64,000 bases of DNA from Streptomyces sp. TS71-3 (GCF_018327685.1 NZ_BNEL01000003.1:2914001-2978000); one strand, 5' to 3'. Counted from the first letter of the stretch, positions 16,165 to 24,996 are shown. Program-made: numbers and translations. The notes: a model not told the origin generated them from the sequence alone.

Positions 16165-17399
16165 GCCGGCGTCCCTTCGAGCTCGGTGTACGGAGTGCCT
16201 ATGCCGAATCGCTGCACGCTCTCCAGGAGGGACACCCGGCGCAGCCAGGCGCGGGCGCGGTCCGGGTCGGCGGCCAGGGCCCGCAGCTCGCGCTGGTTGG
16301 TGAGCCGGGTCTCCTCGTCCGTCTCGCGCAGCCGGTCCGTGTTGCGCTGGGTGTCGGCCTGGACGTACTCCAGCGCGATGCGGCGGCGGCACCGGGCGAA
16401 GCCGTCGAGTTCCGCGTCCGCGTCGGCTCCCTGGCCAAGGATCCGCACCAGGCGCCGGGTGAGGTCCATGGCGTCGTGGATGCCGCTGTTGAGCCCCACA
16501 CCGCCGACCGGGCTGTTGACGTGGGCGGCGTCCCCGATCAGCAGGGCCCGCCCGCTGCGGAACGTCGCGGCCACCCGCTGGTGCACGTGGTAGATCTGGT
16601 GGTCGATGATCGGGTAGCCGCCGGCGAGGGGCGCGACGCTCTGCAACTGGCGCTGCATCTCGTCGGGTGCCGTGGCCTCCTCGTCGCTTGTTCCGGACGG
16701 CACCGGCCAGAGCACCCGCCAGGCTTCGGGGGTGCGCAGGATGAACAGCCACTGCTCGGGGTCGGCGATGTAGTTGACCTCGGCGATGCCGGGCACCTGC
16801 GCGCTCATGTCGACAGGAGTGCTGACGATGAGGAAGCGCTCGGGGTAGGTGAACCCCTCGAAGGGAATGCCGAGTTGCCTGCGCACCGTGCTCCGTGCGC
16901 CGTCCGCGCCGATGACGTACGCGCCCCGGAGCCGCTCGGTGCCCTCGGGGGTCTCCACGGTGACCGTGACGCCGTCGGCGCCGGTGCTGAGGTCGGTGAG
17001 CCGGGCGCCGAAGCGCAGCCGGACCAGGGGGTCCGCGAGCAGCCGGTCGTGGAGGAAGCGGACGAGGCGCTGCTGGTTGAGCTGCAGGCGGTAGGGGAAC
17101 CGGGTCTCGTCGCGGAGCAGCCCGAGGTCGAACTCGGCGACCAGGCCGTCCCGGCGGTCGCGGAACTGGTACCGGGGCACGACCAGGCCTTCGGTGTGCA
17201 TCCGCTCCGTGATGCCGATGTCCTTCAGCAGTTCGAGGGTGGCGGCGTGGAAGGTCGAGGCGCGCCAGTCGGGCTGGGGTTCAGGAGCGGACTCCACGAC
17301 GACGGTCGGGATGCCCGCCTGTGCGAGGACGGCGGCAGCGGTCATACCGACCGGACCCGCTCCGACGACGATGACGGGAGGAGTGCTGGGGTCGATCAT
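16161..17399 (-). CDS. FAD-dependent aromatic monooxygenase (class A hydroxylase)
   Basis: 412 residues. The FAD Rossmann motif VVGAGPVGMTAAAVLAQAG starts at residue 11, the DG motif YVIGADGARSTVRRQLG is near 165, and the GD motif LLIGDAAHVNSPVGGVGLNS is near 300. This is the layout of p-hydroxybenzoate hydroxylase-like enzymes such as 3-hydroxybenzoate 6-hydroxylase. It should introduce the hydroxyl that creates the gentisate-type ring diol cleaved by the next gene product. ATG 17399 places GxGxxG at the normal position; an in-frame upstream ATG (17486) would start inside the divergent IclR gene. First gene of a six-gene operon. Confidence 0.87.
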   Translation of the reverse strand: MIDPSTPPVIVVGAGPVGMTAAAVLAQAGIPTVVVESAPEPQPDWRASTFHAATLELLKDIGITERMHTEGLVVPRYQFRDRRDGLVAEFDLGLLRDETRFPYRLQLNQQRLVRFLHDRLLADPLVRLRFGARLTDLSTGADGVTVTVETPEGTERLRGAYVIGADGARSTVRRQLGIPFEGFTYPERFLIVSTPVDMSAQVPGIAEVNYIADPEQWLFILRTPEAWRVLWPVPSGTSDEEATAPDEMQRQLQSVAPLAGGYPIIDHQIYHVHQRVAATFRSGRALLIGDAAHVNSPVGGVGLNSGIHDAMDLTRRLVRILGQGADADAELDGFARCRRRIALEYVQADTQRNTDRLRETDEETRLTNQRELRALAADPDRARAWLRRVSLLESVQRFGIGTPYTELEGTPA

Positions 17400-17420
17400 G
17401 CTGGCGACTGTAGGAAGAAA

Positions 17421-17435
17421 TTCCAGTACTGGGAA
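17421..17435. promoter_or_regulatory. Candidate IclR operator
   Basis: TTCCAGTACTGGGAA has a perfect 10-bp centre (CCAGTACTGG, 17423-17432) and lies in the 69-bp gap between the divergent hydroxylase and IclR genes. IclR proteins commonly bind about 15-bp palindromes like this. Additional GGAA/TTCC half-sites flank it. Confidence 0.55.
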
Positions 17436-17468
17436 GATTCGCGGAAAGCTTGGGAGTAGAATTCCCCT

Positions 17469-18242
17469 ATGTCGAATACCTCGCATGGCAGCTCGGGCTC
17501 CCTCAGTTCGGTCGACAACGCCCTCCGGCTGCTCGCTCTGCTCAGCGACCGCCGGGTGCTGCGGGTCGCCGAGGCGGCGGACCTGCTGGGGGTTGCCAGA
17601 TCAACCGCGCACCGGTTGCTCTCCTCGCTGCGCACCCACGGGTTCGCGGTGCAGGACAAGGCCAACGGCGCCTACCGCCCCGGGCCGGTCCTCATCGAGC
17701 TGGGCCTCGCGGCGACCGGGCGCATCGACATCCGGCAGCTGGCCCAGCCGGCCCTCGAGGAACTGCGCGACCGGACCCGGGAGACGGTCAGCGTGTCCCT
17801 CCTCGAAGGGCGGGACGTGCGCTTCGTCGACTGCATCGAGGGCACCCGGTCGGTGCGGGTCGGTCTGCGCACCGGCAAGGTCATGCACGCCCACTGCACG
17901 GCCGCCGGCAAGGCCCTGCTCGCCGCACTGCCCCTCGCCGAACTGCACCGCCGCTACCCGGACGGAGAGCTGGAGGGGCAGACCGAGGCGTCGGTCACCT
18001 CGTGGGCGGCCCTGGAGGCGGAGCTGGCCGAGATCCGCGCAGGCGGGCTCGCCTACAACCGCGAGGAGGGGGAGCTGGGGATCTGCGCCGTGGCCGCCGC
18101 GGTACGCGACGTCACCGGTGCGCCCGTCGCCGCGCTGGCCGTGGTGGTCCCGTCGGGCCGGATGGACGCCTCCCCCGGCCTGGGCGCCGCCACGCTCGAC
18201 GCGGTCCGCACCTTCGAGAAGTGGCTGCACACCGCCTGCTGA
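17469..18242 (+). CDS. IclR-family transcriptional regulator
   Basis: 257 residues. N-terminal winged helix, residues 13-75 (SVDNALRLLALLSDRRVLRV, EAADLLGVARSTAHRLLSSL, RTHGFAVQDKANGAYRPGP), followed by the GAF-like IclR effector domain ending in VVVPSGRM and LGAATLDAVRTFEKWL. Diverges from the aromatic-acid operon over a short promoter with a palindrome at 17421-17435, so it most likely controls that operon in response to the aromatic substrate. No strong ribosome-binding site is seen before ATG 17469. Activator versus repressor cannot be told from sequence. Confidence 0.9.
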   Translation: MSNTSHGSSGSLSSVDNALRLLALLSDRRVLRVAEAADLLGVARSTAHRLLSSLRTHGFAVQDKANGAYRPGPVLIELGLAATGRIDIRQLAQPALEELRDRTRETVSVSLLEGRDVRFVDCIEGTRSVRVGLRTGKVMHAHCTAAGKALLAALPLAELHRRYPDGELEGQTEASVTSWAALEAELAEIRAGGLAYNREEGELGICAVAAAVRDVTGAPVAALAVVVPSGRMDASPGLGAATLDAVRTFEKWLHTAC

Positions 18243-18248
18243 CCGGGC

Positions 18249-18275
18249 ACGGTCCGGTCGGCCGAACCGGACCGT
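18249..18275. terminator. Hairpin terminator after the IclR gene
   Basis: ACGGTCCGGT (18249-18258) and ACCGGACCGT (18266-18275) form a perfect 10-bp stem with a 7-nt loop, starting 6 nt after the IclR stop codon. Confidence 0.8.
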
Positions 18276-18457
18276 CCGTGGGGGCCGTGGTTGCGGGCCC
18301 GGTCGAACCGGGCGCCGCAGAGGCGGACACCCGATGCCGCCCGCCGTTTCGCAGGGGCGCCCACCCGGGATCACCGGTTATCGGTATGCCGGTCGAGCAG
18401 AGGGATTCGAGGAGCCGATACAACAATAGGGGAGGAATAATATCAAAAAAGGTATAG

Positions 18458-18649
18458 GGGTACCTGGCCGACCAACTCGCAAGGGAGGCCGACCAGCCAC
18501 TGGACGAACTCGCCGACGCGATCGTCACGCGCGCCCAGGAGACGACGGTCAGTCAGAGCAGCGACGACATCGCTCTGCTGCTGGTGCAATCCAGCAGAGC
18601 GGCCAGGTCCCAACCGCCAAACCTGCAAGCCCCTGGAGCCCGGCAATGA
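18458..18649 (+). pseudogene. C-terminal remnant of a SpoIIE/PP2C-type phosphatase
   Basis: A 62-codon reading frame without a start ends at TGA 18647-18649. It reads QPLDELADAIVTRAQETTV then SSDDIALLLVQSS. The DDIALLLV signature is the end of SpoIIE-type PP2C phosphatase domains, and the preceding helix fits as well. All upstream domains are missing. Immediately left lies an AT-rich run (18420-18460) ending in a stop in this frame, marking the break point. Confidence 0.6.
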
Positions 18650-18733
18650 CATCTGAACCGAAGGCCCGCGTATGGGGTTCCCGCGGAGCCGTCTCGCAGG
18701 CGGCCGCCACAGCCGTCGGTTCCTGCGCGGCGA

Positions 18734-19891
18734 TCAGTCCGTCCGCAGCAGAGCGACATGCCGGCGCAGGCCGGTGAGCAGGTGCTCGATGTCGTCGGCC
18801 GTGTTGTAGCAGTGCGGCGAGATCCTCAGGTTGTTGTCGCGTGAGGAGGTGACGATGCCGTCCTCGGAGAGCCGGGCGACGAGCGCCTCCGCGTCGCCGG
18901 AGCGCACCGCGACGAGGGGGCCGCGGCAGCCGGGGGCCTTGGGGGTGACGACGCGGGCTCCCAGAGTCTCGATCTCGTCGATCATCCAGGTGTTGAGTTG
19001 CTCGACATGGGCCGCGGTCGCCTCGACACCGATGTCGAGCATCAGCTCCACGCCGGCGTACCCGGCATAGACGGAGGGGATCGGCGGTGTGCCCGCTTCG
19101 AAGCGGCGCGCTGACGGCGATGGGGAGTACCGGTCGATCCGCATCGCGAACACGTCGCTGTCGGCGAACCAGCCCGTCGCCAGCGGTACGAGGTGGGACG
19201 TCGAGGCGGCGTTGGCGTACAGGTAGGCGACCCCGGGTGACGCCAGCAGGTACTTCAGGGCGCCGCCGACGACGAAGTCCACGCCGAGTGCGCGGGCATC
19301 GATCGGCACCGCGCCGGCCGACTGGTACGCGTCGACGACCACCAGCGCTCCCCGCTCGTGGGCGATGCGGGTGATGGCCTCCAGATCGAGCTGGCTGCCG
19401 TTGCGGAAGCAGACGTGGGTGACGGAGACGACGGCGGTCCGCTCGTCCATCGCGGCGGCGAGCCGGTCGAGGCAGAGCCTGTTGTCCGGTTCGGCCGGCA
19501 CATGCACGATCCGTGCCCCGCGCCGTTCCTGCGCGTGCCAGATCTGCCCGACCGTCGGGAACTCCAGGTCCGTCGTGACGACGGTGTCGCGCGGCCCGGT
19601 GAAGTCCACTGCGGACGCCAGCGCGTTCAGACCGGCTGACGCCGAGGTGGTGACGGCGACCTCGTCGGCGTCGACGTTGAGCAGCCGGGCGTAGGCCGCC
19701 CGCAGCCGCTCGGTGCATGCCACCCAGTGGTCCCACGCCGAGCCTTCGCGCTCGAGGCCGGCCAGGTAGTCGTCGTATGCGGTACGGACCGCGTCCGACA
19801 ACGCGCCCTGCGAGCAGCTGTTCAGGTAGGTGACGCGGTCCAGCACGGGGAAGCGGTGCCGGATGAGGTCGGGCAGGGACTGGTCGGGCAC
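18734..19891 (-). CDS. Class V PLP aminotransferase (cysteine desulfurase/selenocysteine lyase-like)
   Basis: 385 residues of the fold-type I, class V group. The PLP Asp and lysine are D187 (VVVDAYQSAG) and K213 (VVGGALKYLLASPG); TTSASAGLNALA near 81 binds the phosphate. The sequence starts YLNSCSQGALS, as in isopenicillin-N epimerase-like and lyase-like members, and there is no desulfurase catalytic Cys loop that I can identify, so a lyase or transaminase role is more likely than iron-sulfur assembly. GTG 19891 is preceded by AAGGGAGA. It follows the amino-acid permease by 149 nt on the same strand and probably processes what that permease imports. Confidence 0.8.
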   Translation of the reverse strand: MPDQSLPDLIRHRFPVLDRVTYLNSCSQGALSDAVRTAYDDYLAGLEREGSAWDHWVACTERLRAAYARLLNVDADEVAVTTSASAGLNALASAVDFTGPRDTVVTTDLEFPTVGQIWHAQERRGARIVHVPAEPDNRLCLDRLAAAMDERTAVVSVTHVCFRNGSQLDLEAITRIAHERGALVVVDAYQSAGAVPIDARALGVDFVVGGALKYLLASPGVAYLYANAASTSHLVPLATGWFADSDVFAMRIDRYSPSPSARRFEAGTPPIPSVYAGYAGVELMLDIGVEATAAHVEQLNTWMIDEIETLGARVVTPKAPGCRGPLVAVRSGDAEALVARLSEDGIVTSSRDNNLRISPHCYNTADDIEHLLTGLRRHVALLRTD

Positions 19892-20040
19892 GGTGTACTT
19901 CTCCCTTGTTGTTGTGGGAAGGGCGCCGTGTTCTCCGGCTGTCGGGGAACGAGGGCGTGGACGGGGCGAGGACCGGGGCAGGGCTGCCACTTCCGCCGGC
20001 GGGCGCCGGCTCGGGGACGAGGGGGTCCGTCGCGCGGGCG

Positions 20041-21489
20041 TCAGTCGCGTCCGGCCGGCGTCACGTCGGCGTCGGGGGCGAGCAGCGGGCGGGTCCGCGC
20101 GGCGCCGGTACGTCGCCTCGCCACGATCGCGTAGACCAGGGAGATGACCACCAGGTAGGGCACGCCTGCCTCGCAGGCGATGGCGAGCCCGAGTTTGAAG
20201 CAGCCGAGCAGGATGCCGACGAGCAGCGCTATCCCGATGACGGGGGTGGCCACTCCGCCTGGCAGCCGGACCGGCGACTGGCGGAGTCCGCGTCGGTCCC
20301 GGATCCGGCGGAAGGCGACGAGCGTGGTGAGGATGAGGATCCACACCACGATGCCGCCGAATATGGAGATGCCGAAGAGCGCGAAGTACGCCCCGTTGGG
20401 TGACACCACCGACAGGTACGCGGCGATGGCCAGCCCCAGCGCGGAGATCACGAGGGCGTTGCGCGGCGTTCCCTCGTTCGTCGTGCGGCCCAGCAGCGCC
20501 GGCGCATAGCCGTCGTGGGAGAGCGAGTGCGCCATGCGAGTGGTGAGGTAGAGGTTGGTGTTCATGCTGGACAGTGCGGCGGTGAGCACCACGAAGTTCA
20601 TCACCGACGCGGCGGCCGGAATGCCCGCGACGTCGAAGATCCTCACGAACGGGCTCGCCAGGATGCCGTTGGCCGTCGACTTCGCGTTCCACGGGACGAC
20701 CGCGACGATGATCGCGATCGAGGCGACGTAGAACAGGGTCAAACGGATCAGCATCGAGCGGAGCGCGTGCGGGACGGTCCGCTCCGGCTCCGTCGTCTCC
20801 GGCGCGGCCACCGAGATCACCTCGATGCCGTAGAAGCTGAAGATGACGATGAGCATCGACAGCCACACTCCGCTGAGCCCGTTCGGCAGGAAGCCGCCGT
20901 TCGCGGTCAGCTGGTGTACGCCGACGGCGGAGTGGTCCGGTAGCCCGACCGTGACGTAGGCGATGCCGAGCAGGACGAACAGGACGATCGCGGTGACCTT
21001 GATGGACGCGAACCAGAACTCGAACTCGCCGAAGAACCTGACCGCCGTTCCGTTGAGTATGAGGAGCAGTACCGAGAAGACGACGACCGGCACCCACAGC
21101 GGGATCACCGGCCACCAGTACCGTACGTAGGTGCCCGCCGCGATCACTTCACCGCCGACGGCGATGATCTGCGCCACCCAGTAGGTCCAGCGGATGACGA
21201 AACCGGCCCAGGGACCCAGGTAACTCTGGCCGATGGCGCCGAAGGAACCCCGGGTCGGATGCACCACGGTCATCTCGGCCAGGGCCCACGCCACGATCAG
21301 TGCGATGCCTGCGCCGATGAGATAGCTGATGATCACTGCGGGGCCGGCCGTGCTGATCGCGAGCGTCGAGCCCAGGAACAGCCCGGTACCGATCGCGCCC
21401 CCGATGCCGATCATCGTGGCCTGGCGGTGGCTGAGTCCCCGTGTCAACGCCCCCTGCTCGGACGGACTCCCTGTAGGCGATGCTGTCAT
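20041..21489 (-). CDS. Amino-acid permease (APC superfamily, AAT type)
   Basis: 482 residues from ATG 21489, with twelve membrane helices. The N-terminal signature QATMIGIGGAIGTGLFLGS and the following AGPAVIISYLIG, plus VVHPTRGSFGAIGQSYLGPW, are those of the AAT family of amino acid:proton symporters (GabP, AnsP, ProY relatives). GAGAGG precedes ATG 21489 at about 10 nt; an upstream in-frame ATG (21531) would add 14 residues without support. The gene is divergent from an XRE-cupin regulator and followed by the class V aminotransferase, suggesting uptake and catabolism of one amino acid or amine. Plasma membrane. Confidence 0.88.
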   Translation of the reverse strand: MTASPTGSPSEQGALTRGLSHRQATMIGIGGAIGTGLFLGSTLAISTAGPAVIISYLIGAGIALIVAWALAEMTVVHPTRGSFGAIGQSYLGPWAGFVIRWTYWVAQIIAVGGEVIAAGTYVRYWWPVIPLWVPVVVFSVLLLILNGTAVRFFGEFEFWFASIKVTAIVLFVLLGIAYVTVGLPDHSAVGVHQLTANGGFLPNGLSGVWLSMLIVIFSFYGIEVISVAAPETTEPERTVPHALRSMLIRLTLFYVASIAIIVAVVPWNAKSTANGILASPFVRIFDVAGIPAAASVMNFVVLTAALSSMNTNLYLTTRMAHSLSHDGYAPALLGRTTNEGTPRNALVISALGLAIAAYLSVVSPNGAYFALFGISIFGGIVVWILILTTLVAFRRIRDRRGLRQSPVRLPGGVATPVIGIALLVGILLGCFKLGLAIACEAGVPYLVVISLVYAIVARRRTGAARTRPLLAPDADVTPAGRD

Positions 21490-21875
21490 CGGAACCACAC
21501 CTCTCATGAGGATGCGACAGGGCCGTGGCAACTGCCGGAGCCCGGCAACTGCCGGAGCTCGACGGACGGCCCAGGCGGCGGCACGGGCACGGCGGTGGGA
21601 TCGCCCGCGGGTCAGGGGACGCCGATCGGGCCGGATATGATGGGGCGAGACTAGTTAAGCCACAGTGAACTGTCTATCGATCCGTCCATCGATCCGGAGA
21701 GGCACGTTCCGAATCCGGCGGAAGCGGAGCCCGGCGGCGCCGCAAGGCGTCCTACGGACAGCCGGCCGGCGAGCGGTGACCTCGCTGCACCTGCCGGCGC
21801 CGACGCTTGCGGGAGCCTCTCGTCGACACCTGTTTTGGTCGGGTTTAAAATCGGGGTGATTGAGGCGGTGTTCGG
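21490..21875. promoter_or_regulatory. Divergent promoter region with tandem repeat
   Basis: 386 bp between permease and XRE-cupin genes. It holds a 17-nt tandem duplication (GGCAACTGCCGGAGCCC / GGCAACTGCCGGAGCTC, 21527-21560), a repeated ATCGATCCG near 21676-21692, and an AT-rich box with GGTTTAAAATC (about 21840-21852) 25 bp before the XRE start that may be its promoter or an operator. No gene is seen in it. Confidence 0.5.
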
Positions 21876-22415
21876 ATGCACATCGGTGATGGCCTGCGCG
21901 AGCTGCGGCGCAGCCGAAACCTGACGTTGAAGGACCTCGCGCAGGCGACCGGCCTGTCCGTGGCGATGCTCAGCCAGGTCGAACGCGATCGCACCGACCC
22001 GAGCCTGGAAACCCTGCGACGGCTGGCCAAGGCGCTGGACGTACCCGCCTTCAGCCTGCTGCGGGAGCGCGACGATGACGCGGTCGCCGTCGTCCGTCGC
22101 GACGACCGCATGCTGATTCGCTCGCCGCACGGCGGCATCGCCTACAGCCGGGTCTCTCCCGGCGGGGGGCGGCTCGAAGTGCTCGAGGGCACGCTCGGCC
22201 CCTGGGGTGCCACGTCGCAGGAGCCGTGGTCGCATCCGTCCGAGGAGTGCGCCGTGGTGCTCAGCGGCGAACTCGTCGCCGAGGTGGCCGACGAGCGCTA
22301 CGAACTTCGTGCCGGCGACAGTTGCTACTTCGACTCCCGCCTCCCGCACCGCTACCTCAACGAGACCGGCGCCGCGGTGTCGTTCTCCATCGCGATCACC
22401 CCGCCGAGCTACTGA
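21876..22415 (+). CDS. XRE-cupin transcriptional regulator
   Basis: 179 residues. Residues 5-62 are an XRE helix-turn-helix (LRELRRSRNLTLKDLAQATG, LSVAMLSQVERDRTDPSLET). Residues 105-175 are a small cupin (WSHPSEECAVVLSGELVAEV, AGDSCYFDSRLPHRYLNETG) of the PuuR/SutR type that senses small metabolites. Divergent from an amino-acid permease and aminotransferase, which are its likely targets. The cupin ligand may be the imported amino acid or a breakdown product. Confidence 0.88.
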   Translation: MHIGDGLRELRRSRNLTLKDLAQATGLSVAMLSQVERDRTDPSLETLRRLAKALDVPAFSLLRERDDDAVAVVRRDDRMLIRSPHGGIAYSRVSPGGGRLEVLEGTLGPWGATSQEPWSHPSEECAVVLSGELVAEVADERYELRAGDSCYFDSRLPHRYLNETGAAVSFSIAITPPSY

Positions 22416-22744
22416 CCGGAGCGTCGTACGCGCTGACCGCGGGGCGCCGGCCCCGAACAGCGCGGGATCGAGCCGGCGCCCGATCACGACGAGCCTGGCC
22501 GGCGAGATCATCCGCCCGCTTCAGGGCCAGGATCGCCGGCTTCCGGCGGTCTCGCTGACCGGCGCCGGTGCTCGTGATCACCGCGCCGGTGAGCAGGTGA
22601 CGACGCCGGCGCCCCGAAGGCAAAACCCCGGCCAAAACCCTTCCTGCTCCGAACCCGACGGCCATGCGGTCGCATCTCCACATTCGACAGCGACCGGGCG
22701 GGCGGTTGCGCCCGCGAACTCACGACAGAGAGGATCCACAACAC
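22416..22744. other. Intergenic region, no gene seen
   Basis: About 330 bp between the XRE-cupin gene and the S53 peptidase. The short frames on both strands resemble no protein I know. The right edge carries AGAGAGGAT, the ribosome-binding site of the peptidase. Confidence 0.4.
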
Positions 22745-24139
22745 GTGAGAAGACCGCCGAAGGGCCGGCCGGCATCCGCCGGCGGGCAACGGAACCGGCA
22801 TTCCGTCAGGCGTTTCACAGGACTGTTCGCGCCGGTCGTCCTGCTGGGGACGGCGGCGCTGGCGGGTCCCGCGGCGGCCGCGCCGTCATCGGATGCCGGA
22901 CCTTCCGTGGCCACGGCCAACACCGGTGAGACCACGACCAGGCTGCACGAGGAAGTGCGTACCGGGTCGTTGCTGAGCCGGCACGGCGTCCACAGGGTCT
23001 GCCCGCGCTGCCAGGCCGAGATCGTCACCACCAAGGCCGGCGGTGACACGCCTCTGCGGGCCGCCGCACCTGCCGGCTACGGCCCCAGTGAGCTGAGCGA
23101 CGCCTATCACCTGCCGGCCACCTCGGCGAGCGCGCGGACCATCGCCGTCATCAACGCCGGTGTGGATCCGAAGCTGGCCGGGGATCTGGCCACGTACCGC
23201 AAGCACTTCGGGTTGCCGGCCTGCACCACGGCCTCCGGTTGCCTGCGGCTGGAGAACTACACGGGCGGCTCGCAGCCGGCCCCGCAGACGGGGGAGGAGG
23301 GGGCCTACTGGGAGGAACAGGTCGCGGGGGAGACCTCGCTCGACATGGACATGGCCTCCGCTGCCTGCCCGACCTGCCGTCTCCTGGAGATATCCGTACC
23401 GTGGCAGGACGCCATAGATGACAACGATGTCTCCACCGGTGACTTCGCCAAGGCGGTGAACACGGCGGTCGCGGCGGGGGCCTCGGCCATCAGCATCAGC
23501 TACGGCTACTCGCCCGACGCCACGAACACCCGCGGGAAGGACCTCGCCGCGTTCACCCGGAAAGGGATAGCCATCACGGCCTCCTCCGGTGACGAAGGCT
23601 TCAACGGTGGCACGCGCCAGTCGTGGCCCTCGGACCTGCCCACGGTGATCAGCGTCGGCGGGATCACCCTGCCCGCCTCGGGCTCGCCCACCGCCTGGGC
23701 GTTCGCCGGCAGCGGATGCGAGACGGCCTTCCCCTCCGCGACGGGACAGCCCGCCGCCGTCACGGCGCTGTGTGCCGGACACCGCGCCGCCAGTGACGTC
23801 TCGGCAGACGCCGATCCTGCCACGGGAGTCTCCGTGTTCGACAGCTACGCCCCGAGTTCGGGGGAGCCGGTCGACTGGGCCGTCATCGGTGGCACCAGCG
23901 CTTCCTCACCGTACGTCGCCGGTCTGTTCGCCCGGGGCGGCCATCTCGGCAAGGTAGACGGGCCCAGGACGCTGTACGGGGCCCCGTCCGGCGCCTTCCA
24001 GGACATCACGGAAGGAAACAATGAGATCCGGCACGAATGCGGCGCCTACCCCGGCCTCAGCGCTTCCGTCTGCAACGCGGACCCGGGCTGGGACGGTCCG
24101 ACGGGCCTCGGCATCCCCCGCGGCCTGAGCGCCTTCTGA
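22745..24139 (+). CDS. Secreted S53 (sedolisin-like) serine-carboxyl peptidase
   Basis: 464 residues from GTG 22745 (AGAGAGGAT upstream). Residues 1-46 are an Arg-rich signal peptide ending AAAAP. The subtilisin-like domain follows from about 105. Sedolisin catalytic residues are visible: E196 and D200 in GETSLDMDMA, D283 in TASSGDEGF and S385 in GGTSASSP. The usual sedolisin prodomain of about 150 residues is reduced to about 60, so it resembles the short S53-like peptidases found in Streptomyces. Two cysteine pairs (CPRC near 86-89, CPTC near 208-211) may form disulfides. Extracellular, acid-active proteolysis is expected from the family. The next gene is another secreted protein. Confidence 0.87.
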   Translation: MRRPPKGRPASAGGQRNRHSVRRFTGLFAPVVLLGTAALAGPAAAAPSSDAGPSVATANTGETTTRLHEEVRTGSLLSRHGVHRVCPRCQAEIVTTKAGGDTPLRAAAPAGYGPSELSDAYHLPATSASARTIAVINAGVDPKLAGDLATYRKHFGLPACTTASGCLRLENYTGGSQPAPQTGEEGAYWEEQVAGETSLDMDMASAACPTCRLLEISVPWQDAIDDNDVSTGDFAKAVNTAVAAGASAISISYGYSPDATNTRGKDLAAFTRKGIAITASSGDEGFNGGTRQSWPSDLPTVISVGGITLPASGSPTAWAFAGSGCETAFPSATGQPAAVTALCAGHRAASDVSADADPATGVSVFDSYAPSSGEPVDWAVIGGTSASSPYVAGLFARGGHLGKVDGPRTLYGAPSGAFQDITEGNNEIRHECGAYPGLSASVCNADPGWDGPTGLGIPRGLSAF

Positions 24140-24180
24140 CGCCTCCACCCCTTTTCCGCACGGACATGAAAGGGCATCCC

Positions 24181-24717
24181 ATGCCAACCATCCCGCGGGC
24201 CACGGCCCTCGCCGGAGCCCTGCTCGCCGCGACACTGCTCGCGGGCTCGGTGGCAGCCGCCGACGCCCGGACGGACAGGACCGCGGCCGTCGCCCCATGC
24301 GGCATGAACGACGTCTCGTTCTACTACGGCGGCTTCAGCCAGAACCTCAGCACGGCGTCCTTCGACATCACCCTGCTGGCGCACGACGCGGTCGCCTGCC
24401 GCCTTCCCGACACACCGCTGATCTCACTCGGCGGCCCGCCCAGCCAGAAGACGCCGATCCCCGTCGCGATCGAGGGCCGGGGCGGGAACCTGACGCTGCG
24501 GCCGAACTCGCCGCTGCACGCCACCGTCGCCTACTCGAAGCCCGATCTGCCGGAGAACACCATCCAGGCGAGCACCTTGACCCTGAGCATGCCGGATCAC
24601 AGCAGCCGTACGGCGTTCTTCGGAGTCCCGGGAACCAGCGACATGTACAAGGGAGGCGCTCACGTCACCGCCTGGACCACGGGTCCCGGCCTGGGAGAGG
24701 GAGAGGGGACCGAGTAA
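24181..24717 (+). CDS. Secreted DUF4232-like protein
   Basis: 178 residues with a signal peptide (residues 1-27, LAGALLAATLLAGSVAAADA). The mature part has two Cys (CGMNDVSFYYG, VACRLPDTPLISLGG) in a beta-sandwich-like pattern that resembles the DUF4232 family of actinobacterial secreted proteins. Function unknown. AAAGGG lies upstream of ATG 24181; an in-frame ATG five codons earlier is possible. It follows the S53 peptidase by 41 nt on the same strand and may be co-transcribed. Confidence 0.65.
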   Translation: MPTIPRATALAGALLAATLLAGSVAAADARTDRTAAVAPCGMNDVSFYYGGFSQNLSTASFDITLLAHDAVACRLPDTPLISLGGPPSQKTPIPVAIEGRGGNLTLRPNSPLHATVAYSKPDLPENTIQASTLTLSMPDHSSRTAFFGVPGTSDMYKGGAHVTAWTTGPGLGEGEGTE

Positions 24718-24790
24718 CCGTCCCGCTCTGCTCCACGGCGGCCGGCGTCGGGACGGACGGCGGGTCGAGGGAGGACAGGGGCACCCCGCT

Positions 24791-24819
24791 GTGGCCCGGG
24801 GGCGGGACTCCCGGGCCAC
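24791..24819. terminator. Hairpin terminator after the secreted-protein genes
   Basis: GTGGCCCGGG (24791-24800) and CCCGGGCCAC (24810-24819) form a perfect 10-bp stem with a 9-nt loop, about 75 nt after the DUF4232-like stop. Confidence 0.75.
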
Positions 24820-24960
24820 TTCCTCATGGACCGGGGCCCAGCCTCATGTGTATCCAGTCTGGATGAGCGCTCGCGGGTCCTGTTCGCGGGTTTGGAGAAG
24901 CAGCCGGGGCCGGCGTGGCAGAACCCGGGGCGCGGGGCGGATGGTCTTTTCGCGCCCGGT

Positions 24961-24996
24961 TGGTTCACCTGCGGCAACATCGCCGCAGGTGAACCA
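24961..24996. promoter_or_regulatory. Perfect 15-bp inverted repeat upstream of the cupin gene
   Basis: TGGTTCACCTGCGGC (24961-24975) and GCCGCAGGTGAACCA (24982-24996) are perfectly complementary around a 6-nt spacer. It ends 13 nt before a TTGACA box and so could be an operator for the cupin promoter, or a second terminator for the genes on the left. The perfect 36-bp symmetry favours protein binding or a strong hairpin. Confidence 0.6.
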
